The notes beneath the pieces are model-generated. The model worked only from the letters and a program-made list of their open reading frames with translations. It had not been told where the DNA came from and searched no databases. A program made the translations under genes and the position numbers. 64,000 nt of DNA from JBELHO01 sp042091375 (lineage in GTDB: Bacteria; Pseudomonadota; Gammaproteobacteria; Enterobacterales; Alteromonadaceae), in NCBI GenBank assembly GCA_042091375.1, contig JBELHO010000007.1:1-64000 (forward strand). Direction: 5' to 3'. This document shows, piece by piece, positions 52,581 to 62,075 of this stretch. Positions within the stretch are counted from its first letter, which is position 1. Every line of letters starts with the position of its first letter.

Positions 52581-55226
52581 TTATTGCGTTATTACCGAAG
52601 TCGTACGCCCTTTTCGCTTGCCATCAAAGCTCGAACTACGCACCAAAACAGAACCATTAACAGCGACAGGTTGTTGATAAGGTGTCCACTGACCTGCTCC
52701 GTCCTTATATTCAATGGCGAGACCGGGAAAAGCAATATTGGCAGATAATATTCCATCATTGATCTGCGCACCAACAGTAGGTAAGCGATAAAATACCCCT
52801 TGCTGCTCTAGTTTTTTTAACGCTTTCTGACCTAAGGTATTGGCAAATGCAGTCCAATCTTGATCTCTATTAACCTTGTGTTGTTCAGTAAAAGTAGCAC
52901 TTTGTTGATCGTACTTTGCGCCCTGGTAATTATATGGTACTGCCCAGTCAGCTAGATGCCAAGCACGCTCTGCCAAGGCAAACAAACGCGGATATAGCTT
53001 GTATTCTGCCATGTTATCAGTGCGGGTATTTTCACTCCACAACTGGCCTTGCACACCGTAAAACTTCCTACCGGGCAGAAGTGGAATTTTACTATCATCG
53101 GCTTGATAGGGTTCACCGAGGCGATCAGTCCAGAATTCCGCATGAACAGGCAAATTATCCGGCATAAATTGAAAAACTTTTTCAGTATTAGTGGCGCGCG
53201 AGGCCCAATAATAACCATGCTCTTTTGGATCGGCTTCATATGGAAAATCAAAATACAACACATCAGGAGCGGAAATCACGACTTGCCAGTCTCGATTTGC
53301 TAACTCATGAACTTTGTCATGCCCTTGCCAAAACAGCACGTCCCATGCATTTGACTGCACAATAGTTGGCATTTTTTCTTTGCGAGTATGAGATAAACCG
53401 TCACTCCAACCTGCAGTTTCAATATCAAGTGACGATAAAATCTTGGCAACCCGTTCAATAAAATAGGGACCCAGCTCACTCATACTGGTTACCCCGTGGT
53501 CATTATTGGCAATAAACGCTTTACAGGCGGGTGAATCTATCCAAGCACCTGCAGTTTCATCAGCACCAATGTGATAGCGTGTTAACGGCTGACCAGCGTC
53601 GGCGTGAATTTGTTTTACTTGGCTCATCACTTCAGTGACAAAGTTAAAAGATGACTCTAAACAAACATTAATGGTATTGTCGCCGTAAAACTGAACAGAG
53701 GTATATTCAGTGGTTTCCTGGGGATCAGACAAATTAAATTGCTGAGCAGCAGCAAATTGCTCTGCCGCCATTAACCTTTTAGTGCGCGCTTCCATCGCTT
53801 TAATAGCGGCCCGCGAATGACTTGGCATATCTAGAGAGGGGATCACTTGAATATGCCGTAAACTAGCCGCTTTTAATATCTCTTGATACTCAGCTACAGA
53901 ATAGAAGCCGTTCACCGTTGAGCTTTTTTCAAGACCTGCACCTAATTGAGGTACTAAGCATTTTTCTTCTAGTAAATCTAAACAACGATAAGCGCCTACT
54001 TCGGTTAATTCAGGCAAGCTTGGAATTTCTATACGCCAACCTTCATCATCTCCCAAGTGCAGATGTAATTTATTCAATTTATAAGCAGCCATTTGGTCTA
54101 GCAAACGCAAAATGAAATCTTTACTGTGAAAATTGCGGGCGACATCAATCAAAACACCGCGAAACTGATAATGAGGTTGATCAGCAACCGTCATCAGTGG
54201 AACACTCTGTTGGCCTATGGTTAATAAACTGGCGATGGAATTGAGTCCATTGGCGACACCTGCAGCATCAACACCAATAACGTCAATACCGCCAGTTGCT
54301 ATCACCAATTGATAACTGCCTAAGGGGGTATTGCTGTCTTTTTCTATACGCAATGCTAAATTAATGCCCTGTGCTGCCGGTTTCACACCAAATGCGGCAA
54401 TGCGCTGCAAAGCGACGCTAACAGCTTCTACCTGAACATTATTATAATTAATGGCAATGCCAGAGGATAAATCAAGTGAGCCTTTAGTGGGATCTAACTG
54501 AACTGATGAAGGCGTGGGAATAATGCGATGTTCAACCTCAACTTGGGTTATTTTACTGTTGCGCTCAAACAGTTTTTCACTGGATAACCACTGGGTTTTA
54601 TCCGCGGTATTGCGTTTAAATTGGTGATCTTGGTTTGTATAAGGAGCAACAAAAGGCAAATAGGTTAGTTTTGTGTCACCATCCAATGCGGGTTTAGTGC
54701 TTGCAATGACTCGTGCCGATAAATCTTTTCCAGTGATCATATAATTTGGCATGATGTCTGATTCTGCTAATGACCAAAATCCGGCACGATAGGTGATAAC
54801 TTTAGTCTGGCCTTGTTTAAAACCACTAAACTGCTCGGTAAGGGAAATTTTATGTAAATCACCATTTAAATGGCTGATTGTAAATTCGCCCTGATCAACA
54901 TTGTGAATAGGTGCTATTTGACTGTAAAAAATTTGCCAACCATCAACATGGATATCTTGTTTAGCAGTGAGGGATAATTTTGCCAAGTAGCACAGGCCGT
55001 CAGTAATATTTTCATCACAGCCCGCACTGGGTAAATTGGTAAGCAATTCAAACTTGATTTCAAGTTGCTCAGCTAAGTTGTCAATATCAGTCTGCCCAGC
55101 GGGAGAAAGTTGATGCTGTTCAGCTGTATTTTTAGTCACGCTATCAACATCTTGGTTGACTGATTGTTCACATCCCAATGTCGATACTATGGATAATAAT
55201 AAAAAACACAGTACATTTTTATTCAT
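52581..55226 (-). CDS. hex: Beta-N-acetylhexosaminidase (GH20), lipoprotein
   Basis: 881 residues. A lipoprotein signal ends in STLGC (Cys19). Order: chitobiase-like N-terminal CHB_HEX domain (about 50-190), GH20b domain (about 225-350), GH20 barrel (about 355-790) and a C-terminal Ig-like domain (about 800-880). The barrel contains YHIGADETAG with the catalytic Asp-Glu pair and HLGDDEGWRIEI. It releases GlcNAc from chitobiose and longer chitooligosaccharides in the periplasm or at the outer membrane. A perfect NagR-like palindrome lies 184 bp upstream. Confidence 0.94.
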   Translation of the reverse strand: MNKNVLCFLLLSIVSTLGCEQSVNQDVDSVTKNTAEQHQLSPAGQTDIDNLAEQLEIKFELLTNLPSAGCDENITDGLCYLAKLSLTAKQDIHVDGWQIFYSQIAPIHNVDQGEFTISHLNGDLHKISLTEQFSGFKQGQTKVITYRAGFWSLAESDIMPNYMITGKDLSARVIASTKPALDGDTKLTYLPFVAPYTNQDHQFKRNTADKTQWLSSEKLFERNSKITQVEVEHRIIPTPSSVQLDPTKGSLDLSSGIAINYNNVQVEAVSVALQRIAAFGVKPAAQGINLALRIEKDSNTPLGSYQLVIATGGIDVIGVDAAGVANGLNSIASLLTIGQQSVPLMTVADQPHYQFRGVLIDVARNFHSKDFILRLLDQMAAYKLNKLHLHLGDDEGWRIEIPSLPELTEVGAYRCLDLLEEKCLVPQLGAGLEKSSTVNGFYSVAEYQEILKAASLRHIQVIPSLDMPSHSRAAIKAMEARTKRLMAAEQFAAAQQFNLSDPQETTEYTSVQFYGDNTINVCLESSFNFVTEVMSQVKQIHADAGQPLTRYHIGADETAGAWIDSPACKAFIANNDHGVTSMSELGPYFIERVAKILSSLDIETAGWSDGLSHTRKEKMPTIVQSNAWDVLFWQGHDKVHELANRDWQVVISAPDVLYFDFPYEADPKEHGYYWASRATNTEKVFQFMPDNLPVHAEFWTDRLGEPYQADDSKIPLLPGRKFYGVQGQLWSENTRTDNMAEYKLYPRLFALAERAWHLADWAVPYNYQGAKYDQQSATFTEQHKVNRDQDWTAFANTLGQKALKKLEQQGVFYRLPTVGAQINDGILSANIAFPGLAIEYKDGAGQWTPYQQPVAVNGSVLVRSSSFDGKRKGRTTSVITQ

Positions 55227-55409
55227 GATGGCATTTCTCTTCTCAGTAAATTAACTCGGTATTTTGGTCGCGCCAAGTATGCACAGCAAATTGCTGAAAT
55301 ATATCTCATTGATGATTTTTGCTGCGTTACTGGCTTTTCATCAAAAAATCGCATTAAAATCATTACTTAGATCTATTTTTTTAAATATATCTGTATAACA
55401 TGACCTAAA

Positions 55410-55425
55410 TTGACAGCGCTGTCAA
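55410..55425. promoter_or_regulatory. NagR-like operator between hex and the sulfotransferase gene
   Basis: TTGACAGCGCTGTCAA is a perfect 16-bp palindrome with the same TGACAGCG core as the nagK site. It lies in the divergent 322-bp gap 55227-55548, so it could control hex, the sulfotransferase gene, or both. The rest of this gap is AT-rich and contains no other gene. Confidence 0.75.
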
Positions 55426-55475
55426 AAATTAATTTCACTTGTTTTGATATTTATTATAAAAATATTATTTTGACT

Positions 55476-55513
55476 AAGGATCAGGCATGATAAACAAGGT
55501 AAATCGTCAATAG
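55476..55513 (+). other. Ribosome binding site and 8-codon ORF ahead of the sulfotransferase
   Basis: AAGGA (55476-55480) is followed after 6 nt by ATG (55487), then MINKVNRQ and TAG. It is the best start signal in the region, but the frame is wrong for the sulfotransferase gene. The sulfotransferase frame itself is open from an in-frame TGA at about 55472 to 55549. Either this is a leader ORF, or an indel has moved the true start out of frame. Confidence 0.45.
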
Positions 55514-55548
55514 GCGCAGAACTGGATGTAGATAAAGCACAAAAACTG

Positions 55549-57126
55549 ATGGAATTGCAATCACTTATGATACATATCAAATTATCAGCCAAGCAACCAG
55601 TTGCACAAATGCCAATTGAGCAAGCAATTGACGCGGCGCAGCGTGCCTTTGCGCAACGCAATATCGACTCATTGATATTGATCAGCCAGCAACTGATAAA
55701 CGCTGCGCCTGAGCATATAGCGCCGTTTCATTTAGTATTTCCAGCGTTACTTCACCTGAAAAAATTTCAGCAACTTAATCAAATAGCAACTAAAGCCGTG
55801 GAGTATCACCAGCAAGATGCCACCAGTTATTATTACTTAGCTATGTCATGGCGTTATCTACGCAACCCCATGGCCGCAGAAAATTCACTTGCTGTGGCAG
55901 TGCAATTGCAACCGGAAAATACCCAGTGGCGCTGTCAATATGGCCGCATCTTAAAAGAAAATAACAAAATGCCTGATGCCATCAATTGCTTTAACCAGTG
56001 CATTATTGACCAGCCAGAACAAACATACGCCTATTGGCTGCGCTCTGATCTAGTGCCAAGCCTTAATGAGCAGCAGATCAGTACCTTAAAATTAGTCACT
56101 GAGCAAGCGCAACCTGAACCAGCAACAACAGCGCATACCGGTGCCGAGCATAATAATAATAAAATCTATGCGGCTTTTACTTTGTATCGGCACTTTGAGC
56201 ACACTAAAGATTATCGACAAGCAATGGCTTACTTGCAATTAGCTAATCAATGGCAACGCGCACAATTTAGTTATGATCACCAAGCCGAGTTAGCCGAGCA
56301 TCGAGCAATTCAACAAGCATTCTCGCCACTACTATTAGCCAATACTAGCCAATACCATCAACACAGCGATAACGATACAGACAAACAACAAAATGCCAGT
56401 ATTTTCATTTGTGGTCTACCTCGCTCTGGAACCACCTTAGTAGAGCAAATTATTGCCACTCATAACTCAGTCACCGCCGGCGATGAACTGCTCGAATTAG
56501 CGCAAGCCACGCAACACAGCTTGACTAAAATACAGCCTAAACAGGCATTTCCCCATTGGGCAAATGAACTTAACACTGAAGATTGGCAGGACATTGGCGC
56601 TAACTATATGCAGTTAACGCAACACTTGCAAAGCAAGCGTTATTTTACTGATAAAATGCCGTTAAATTACAAGGCCATTGGCTTGATCAGCAAAGCATTA
56701 CCGCAAGCCAAAATTATATACTGCAGCCGTCACCCCATGGATATAATATTTGGTTGTTTTAAGCAGCACTTAGGTCAGGGACACCAATTTGCTTATGATT
56801 TAAATGAACTCACTGAGATGTTGATTGCTCATCAGCAATTAATGCAATACTGGATCGAGCATTTACCCCACAAAATTTTCATTTTAAAATACGAAGATTT
56901 AATCGATAACCAAGAAGCCATCAGCCGACAACTACTAGCCTTCTTAGACCTAGATTGGCAACCGCAGTGTTTAACTTTTTATAGCAATAACAATACCGTA
57001 CACACCATAAGTAACAGCCAAATAAGGCAACCCTTATTCACTCATGGCAAGCAAAACTGGTTGCGCTATCAACAACAATTGCAACCCTATGCCGATAAAT
57101 TACATCAAGCTGGATTGAAGTTTTAA
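55549..57126 (+). CDS. TPR-sulfotransferase
   Basis: 525 residues from the ATG at 55549, which has no evident ribosome binding site. TPR repeats cover about 20-260. The sulfotransferase domain (about 280-520) has the PAPS 5'-phosphosulfate loop FICGLPRSGTTLVEQI and the 3'-phosphate region IYCSRHPMDIIFGCF. Such proteins often accompany TonB-receptor/halogenase clusters in marine bacteria; acceptor unknown. The frame is open upstream without a canonical start (see 55476-55513), so the N-terminus may be longer or damaged. No membrane segment. Confidence 0.85.
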   Translation: MELQSLMIHIKLSAKQPVAQMPIEQAIDAAQRAFAQRNIDSLILISQQLINAAPEHIAPFHLVFPALLHLKKFQQLNQIATKAVEYHQQDATSYYYLAMSWRYLRNPMAAENSLAVAVQLQPENTQWRCQYGRILKENNKMPDAINCFNQCIIDQPEQTYAYWLRSDLVPSLNEQQISTLKLVTEQAQPEPATTAHTGAEHNNNKIYAAFTLYRHFEHTKDYRQAMAYLQLANQWQRAQFSYDHQAELAEHRAIQQAFSPLLLANTSQYHQHSDNDTDKQQNASIFICGLPRSGTTLVEQIIATHNSVTAGDELLELAQATQHSLTKIQPKQAFPHWANELNTEDWQDIGANYMQLTQHLQSKRYFTDKMPLNYKAIGLISKALPQAKIIYCSRHPMDIIFGCFKQHLGQGHQFAYDLNELTEMLIAHQQLMQYWIEHLPHKIFILKYEDLIDNQEAISRQLLAFLDLDWQPQCLTFYSNNNTVHTISNSQIRQPLFTHGKQNWLRYQQQLQPYADKLHQAGLKF

Positions 57127-57507
57127 TCACAACTGTCTGACTCTTCCAAACTCGCTTGCTAAGTTCCTTAATTCATAAGGGATCAAAGTGAAAAATAATG
57201 TGAATAACTTTGCAAGCCCAGTAAAGCCATAAAATACATAAGGTTAATAACAATAACGAGCCAATGAAAGCGCTATCATATTGATTTAAAAGGGATTATT
57301 ACCTTGACATAGTCTGGTTAGTCAATTATTGTTAAACACATTAAATAGTTCTCAGATTGACATTATTTTTATATGTATTATTTAGCAAGGAAGCTGCCCC
57401 CATCAAAGCGAGGGATCCACGGATGTTATCCGCCATGTCGAGTCGATATCTATCAAACTCACCGTTACTATTGCAAGTGCAGTAAACAGCAATACTGAGT
57501 TATAGGC
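57127..57507. other. Gene-poor region with possible coding remnant
   Basis: No intact gene in 381 bases. On the minus strand, 57341-57436 is a 31-codon frame whose first half (DNIRGSLALMGAASLL) resembles the start of EamA-type transporters, then turns Asn-rich and stops. This local patch is richer in GC than its surroundings. I read it as a possible gene fragment, with low confidence. Confidence 0.3.
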
Positions 57508-57545
57508 ATGAAAAATTTCTTTCAACTCAATTATATAGGACGAAA

Positions 57546-58010
57546 ATACTGTTTATACTCAGTCTACTGATAGCGATTTCTTTTTGTTTACTATTTACTC
57601 TTACGTTATTTGACGATCAGTCGATTTTCATGTTGATAGACATTCCCTCAATGTTGTACATTGTGCTTCTATCGACTTTATTAACATTGATCAGTATCCC
57701 GCCACGTGTCGTTCTTATAACATTCAAGGCGCTTTTAAATAAGCGTATCAGCACAAAATCCGAGAGCTATCTTTTCGTAAGCCAGTTTTTCAATGTATTA
57801 GGCTCTGTAGCATTATTGCTTGGCTTATTCACGACGGTAACATTGTTGATAAATTTAACTCAACAAGCCCATCAAATAGTACCACCTGGAGCTAATCTAG
57901 CTCTCTCCTATTAATTGATTTTTACTGCTTATGGCTTGTTGATAAAATTCACTTCATACATTATTAGCGAAAAAATTAAATATCAGTTGAATAATCATCT
58001 ATCGAGTTAA
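57546..58010 (+). pseudogene. MotA/TolQ/ExbB-like membrane protein, disrupted
   Basis: The frame reads through a first membrane helix (LFILSLLIAISFCLLFTL), then FDDQSIFMLIDIPSMLYIVLL as in MotA-like proteins. A third hydrophobic segment and a TAA (57912-57914) follow. After the stop the same frame continues for 31 codons as LIFTAYGLLIKF..., the expected last helix, to TAA at 58010. The start is also lost: AGGA (57537-57540) is followed 5 nt later by ATA (57546), or an A-run frameshift disconnects ATG 57508. The family assignment is inferred from these motifs; 94 codons remain intact from 57630. Confidence 0.55.
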
Positions 58011-58947
58011 CGCACTGTGTTGCGCTCTATTATTTCATTAACCCCCGCCAAAAAGAGGCCAACTTCAAGGCGTTTTCTCACCGAGTCAAGTAAATAGTAG
58101 AATGAAGCATTGTGACAAAAGCTTAGCTAATAAGGCAAAAAGACAAAAGGCTTGGTCAGAAAATAAAGCGGCCGACTTTAGTCAACTTTTTTAGCGAGGA
58201 AAGAACTAAAGCCAGCCTATTAACCGCTCATTATCATGGAGTATTGAGCAAATTAATTACCCGACTCTCTTAATTAGAAAGAACAATCGAGCAAATTAAG
58301 CATAACACAAAAAGTAAACATAACGTAATTAAAATGTTACGTAAACAGAAAATATATTCACTTTAGAATATCAATGCTAACTATTAACGATAAAAAGAAA
58401 TAATATTCTGTATAATTGCCTTTCCTAGGGTTAATTTGAGATATTTTAAGTTATATTAAAAATTTTTTAGTCCTATATGTCGCGCTAATATTTTCTACGA
58501 AAGCAGCAATGCTAATAAATACAGAGAGAAAATATTATGTCAATAACTTGGCTTTCCCTATTGAGCTGAACAACACAGGCAATAAGCCAGTCAATATACA
58601 TTGGTTTAACTGTCGCTCAAGAAACCAAGATACCAGTTTGGTATTACACAGCTGGGCTACTTTAACCTCTCAAAAAGGCAGAGTATCAACTGCAAACCAG
58701 CAATCATTAGAAGGGACTTAACAAGATGTTGATAAGGCAGGTCTGATGTGGTCAGCAGGTTTACTGCCAGCAAAAAAAGTACCTTTTATAGCCTTATACA
58801 AATACCACTGAAAAATTGTAGTGAACCAGCAATCTTAATTTAAAGAGATGGAAAAGTTATTGCTGGCAAAAATCTAAAAAATGAACTTTGAGCATAGCGA
58901 ATGAAATACTCGTTGAGCGCAGTTAAATTGGTTATTGTTAGCTTAAG
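58011..58947. other. Long gene-free, decayed stretch
   Basis: 937 bases without an intact gene. A 70-codon frame at 58509-58721 has an odd composition. Its NIHWF...LVLHSWATLTSQKG string faintly resembles the HDLRHTWAS...G box of tyrosine recombinases. A 30-codon frame near 58103 (MKHCDKSLANKAKRQ) is unassigned. Neither has a convincing ribosome binding site. The middle (58290-58500) is very AT-rich. I regard the whole as degraded sequence. Confidence 0.4.
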
Positions 58948-60507
58948 TTAATTTGGTTGCAGACCGTAGCGCTTTATTTTGTCTAATAACTCTCTGTGTT
59001 TGGGTAAAAAGCCAATGGCTTGTTGACTCTCAGATCGGATCCGCTGCCATTGTTGTTTAGCTTGGTGCTCATCGGCAAAACGGTAAGCTATGGGATGGGT
59101 ATCGGTAGGGTAATGCATTCCATAAAGTACATACAAATAATTTTCTAAATTAAAAATCTCAAAGCCACTGAAAAAGTCATATTTACTCGGTGGTTGATAT
59201 TTCCAACGTTCAAGGCGCTCTTGCAGTGAGTTAGGTATAGAGCTAGGCGCTCGGTTATCAAGCCAAAAGTCACTGTCATCGCGTTTTGACAAGCAGTAAT
59301 GCAACTTAATAAAATCGATCACTTTTTCCCAGCTGTAAGTCACTCTTTGATTGAATTGATCAGCGACTAGAGGCAGATCAGCTGTGCTTGCTGGAAACTG
59401 TTCAGCAAGCATTTTCGCAGTAGCATCAAAGACCAACAAACCCGTGGCTTCTAAGGGTTCAACAAAGCCCTGTGATAGACCTATGGCAACACAGTTTTTG
59501 TGCCAAAATTTTTCTCTATATCCGACATGCATTTCGATAACACGCGTTGGTAAATCATTATTTCCAGCATATTGTCGCAATACCTGCTCAGCTTGTTGAT
59601 GGGAGCAATGCGCGGAAGAATACACATGGCCTATGCCTTTGCGTTGAGTTAAGCCTATATCCCACAACCAGCCCGCATTTTGGGCAATGGCTTGGGTATA
59701 AGAGGGAATAACTTGCTGTTTATCTCGATAAGGTACTTGCATCACCACAGCGTGATCGGCAAATAACACATCGCTCTTGTCAATAAATGGCACATCCAAT
59801 GCCTGCCCCAGTAACAATGAGGTAAAGCCAGTACAGTCGACATAAAAATCGGCAGCAAGTGAACCCATTTCAGTAGTGATTAACTCGGCAATAGCCCCAT
59901 CTTCAGTTAAGGTAACCCTGTCTACATCGGCTTTTAGGTGTTTAACCCCTAAGTTATCCACGGCATTGCGTTGCAATAACTGCGCAAACTTGCCTGCATC
60001 AAGGTGATACGCGTAAGCAGTCATGCCTTGATATTCAGGTGTTGTAATGGTTTTAGGGGCTAAGTTTAAGTCACATACTTGCCCTTGTACTGACATGGCA
60101 TCAACAAATGAGGTGCCGTTTTTACTCAGTTGATTTAGCCAATAATGAGTAAGATCTAATGGCTCTAATTGTGGATAATCAAACACGTGATGATAATATT
60201 GCGCTTGATCTGGCTGTGGATTATTGACCCAATTAACAAATTTAATGCCTTGCTTAAAAGTTACATCACACTCGTTGATAAATTCTGTTTCACTGATCCC
60301 AAATGATAATAACGATTGCCTTATTAATGGCACAGTACCCTCGCCTACCCCTATGGTAGGTATATTAGGCGATTCGACTAAGGTAATTTCAATACCGCTG
60401 TTGTCCTTTGGCTTTAATGCCTTGGCCAAATGATTAGCAGTTAGCCAGCCTGCTGTACCACCACCGACAATGATAATTCGCTGGATCGGCTTGTTTTGCT
60501 CAGGCAT
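58948..60507 (-). CDS. Tryptophan halogenase-like flavoprotein (second of pair)
   Basis: 519 residues, PF04820-type. FAD-binding GGGTAGW (15-21), GVGEGTVP, and the conserved lysine of halogenases in TFKQGIKFVNW (Lys85). The (E)PLEATG motif occurs in GLSQGFVEPLEATG. The halogenase WxWxIP box is altered to GWLWDIGL, lacking the proline, so classical tryptophan chlorination is uncertain. The ATG overlaps the stop of the upstream paralog by 8 nt, with AAGG 9 nt before it. It is probably the last gene of the operon from sapC. Genes like this cluster with TonB receptors for glycans. Confidence 0.88.
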   Translation of the reverse strand: MPEQNKPIQRIIIVGGGTAGWLTANHLAKALKPKDNSGIEITLVESPNIPTIGVGEGTVPLIRQSLLSFGISETEFINECDVTFKQGIKFVNWVNNPQPDQAQYYHHVFDYPQLEPLDLTHYWLNQLSKNGTSFVDAMSVQGQVCDLNLAPKTITTPEYQGMTAYAYHLDAGKFAQLLQRNAVDNLGVKHLKADVDRVTLTEDGAIAELITTEMGSLAADFYVDCTGFTSLLLGQALDVPFIDKSDVLFADHAVVMQVPYRDKQQVIPSYTQAIAQNAGWLWDIGLTQRKGIGHVYSSAHCSHQQAEQVLRQYAGNNDLPTRVIEMHVGYREKFWHKNCVAIGLSQGFVEPLEATGLLVFDATAKMLAEQFPASTADLPLVADQFNQRVTYSWEKVIDFIKLHYCLSKRDDSDFWLDNRAPSSIPNSLQERLERWKYQPPSKYDFFSGFEIFNLENYLYVLYGMHYPTDTHPIAYRFADEHQAKQQWQRIRSESQQAIGFLPKHRELLDKIKRYGLQPN

Positions 60508-62059
60508 TGAGATCAGCCTTAGTTAATTTCATTTCAGCCAAAGTGCGCTCGTGAAGGGATTGCAGAAATACTTGATGACTGAGACTATGACCAACGGCTT
60601 GAGTCGCACGACGGGCCAGCTTATCCAATGTCAGGGCAATTTGTTTGCTATCTACATGGCCACTTAGGTTGGGATAGTGTTGCATCCCATACAAAATAAA
60701 ACGGTAATTTTCATCGGTAAAGGTAGTGGAAAAGCCACCTGCTAAATCAAAATATTCACACACTTTATCGCGCCACACAGTAATGTTTTCGGTTAATTGT
60801 GGACAATATTTAGCCGACTGCGCCGCTTGTTGCCAAAACTCAGTATCGCGTCTGTCGGTAAGACAATAATGTAAAACAATAAAGCGTTTAAGATCTTGAT
60901 ATGCACCGTTCATTAAACGGTTATAGGAATCGCGTACTGATTGCGGTACGTTATTTGATGATAAGTGAGTGGCTAGTAAGCGAGTACCAATGTTAATAAT
61001 ATGTAGCCCTGTTGACTCAAGTGGCTCAATAAAACCACCAGATAAACCAATAGCGATGCAATTACCCACCCAAAATTCTTTGCGACAACCGACTTTCATA
61101 TCTAAGTGCACTGTCTTTAAAATACTTGCCTCTGGACCATTGTGGGCAATAAGTTCGGCTTCTGCCTGCTGTTGAGTGATTCTGTTGCCGTCGTATACGT
61201 AGCCTGTACCTCGGCGATTGACCAGATCAATTTGCCATGCCCAACCATTACTCAATGCGGTGGCCGTTGTATAGGCATTGGGAGCATCATCATTGTCATA
61301 GGCTATTTGCATCGCCACCGCTTTATTGCAAGGTAACTCCTGTTCAAATGATTGCCAATTATCTTGCCTTAACTTTTCAATGAGTAGGCCCTTAAAACCG
61401 GTACTATCGATAAAAATATCAGCGTAAAAGATACCTTTTTCGGTGTGTATGGCTGCAATGTTTCCCTCTTTGACATCGACTTGATCAACTGTCGCTTCTA
61501 CGTGGATCACCCCAGCAGCAATCGCTTTATCTCTCAAGAACCTCGACATCAAAGTCGCATCTAGATGATAACCATATGGGACAATGCCTTCATATTGACG
61601 GGAGCTTTGCATTTTCGGGCTGCAATTGTTGGCCATTAAGTGTGCTGATAATGATACTGCTTGATCAAAACGCTGCTGGTCTTTTCTGTCGCTGAGTAAC
61701 CATTGACTTGCTATGTCAAGCCCTTGCCCTACCTGCATATGTTCGAAAGGATGAAAATATTGATGGGTTTGTCCAGCAACTGGTGCCATCCAATTTTTAA
61801 ACATAATACCTGTTTTTAAGGTGGCATTGGTGGCTTTCAATAGCTCGTGTTCATCAATACCCATCGCCGAAAAAAAGAAGCGAATGCTGTGCACTGTTGC
61901 TTCGCCAACACCAATAATACCTATGTCTTTACTTTCGATAACGGTAATTTTAACCTTTTGTTCAACTTGATTGTACAAACGGTTTAAATACAGTGCTGAC
62001 ATCCAACCGGAGGAGCCACCGCCGACTATGGTAATAGAATTAACAGGCTTACTATGCAT
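60500..62059 (-). CDS. Tryptophan halogenase-like flavoprotein (first of pair)
   Basis: 519 residues, the same length as its downstream neighbour but clearly diverged from it. GGGSSGWM (13-20), GVGEATVHSIR, the conserved lysine in TLKTGIMFKNW (Lys82), GLSGGFIEPLESTG. The WxWxIP box reads GWAWQIDL, again without proline. It starts 16 bp after sapC and overlaps the next gene by 8 nt. Predicted cytoplasmic. Substrate unknown; a flavin reductase partner is not encoded here. Confidence 0.88.
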   Translation of the reverse strand: MHSKPVNSITIVGGGSSGWMSALYLNRLYNQVEQKVKITVIESKDIGIIGVGEATVHSIRFFFSAMGIDEHELLKATNATLKTGIMFKNWMAPVAGQTHQYFHPFEHMQVGQGLDIASQWLLSDRKDQQRFDQAVSLSAHLMANNCSPKMQSSRQYEGIVPYGYHLDATLMSRFLRDKAIAAGVIHVEATVDQVDVKEGNIAAIHTEKGIFYADIFIDSTGFKGLLIEKLRQDNWQSFEQELPCNKAVAMQIAYDNDDAPNAYTTATALSNGWAWQIDLVNRRGTGYVYDGNRITQQQAEAELIAHNGPEASILKTVHLDMKVGCRKEFWVGNCIAIGLSGGFIEPLESTGLHIINIGTRLLATHLSSNNVPQSVRDSYNRLMNGAYQDLKRFIVLHYCLTDRRDTEFWQQAAQSAKYCPQLTENITVWRDKVCEYFDLAGGFSTTFTDENYRFILYGMQHYPNLSGHVDSKQIALTLDKLARRATQAVGHSLSHQVFLQSLHERTLAEMKLTKADLNA

Positions 62060-62075
62060 AATTGACGACCATAGG

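Noticed and set aside
52952..53303. Overlapping ORFs on both strands within hex
   Set aside because: All lie inside the GH20 barrel coding sequence; the hex frame has the catalytic motif and the others have none.
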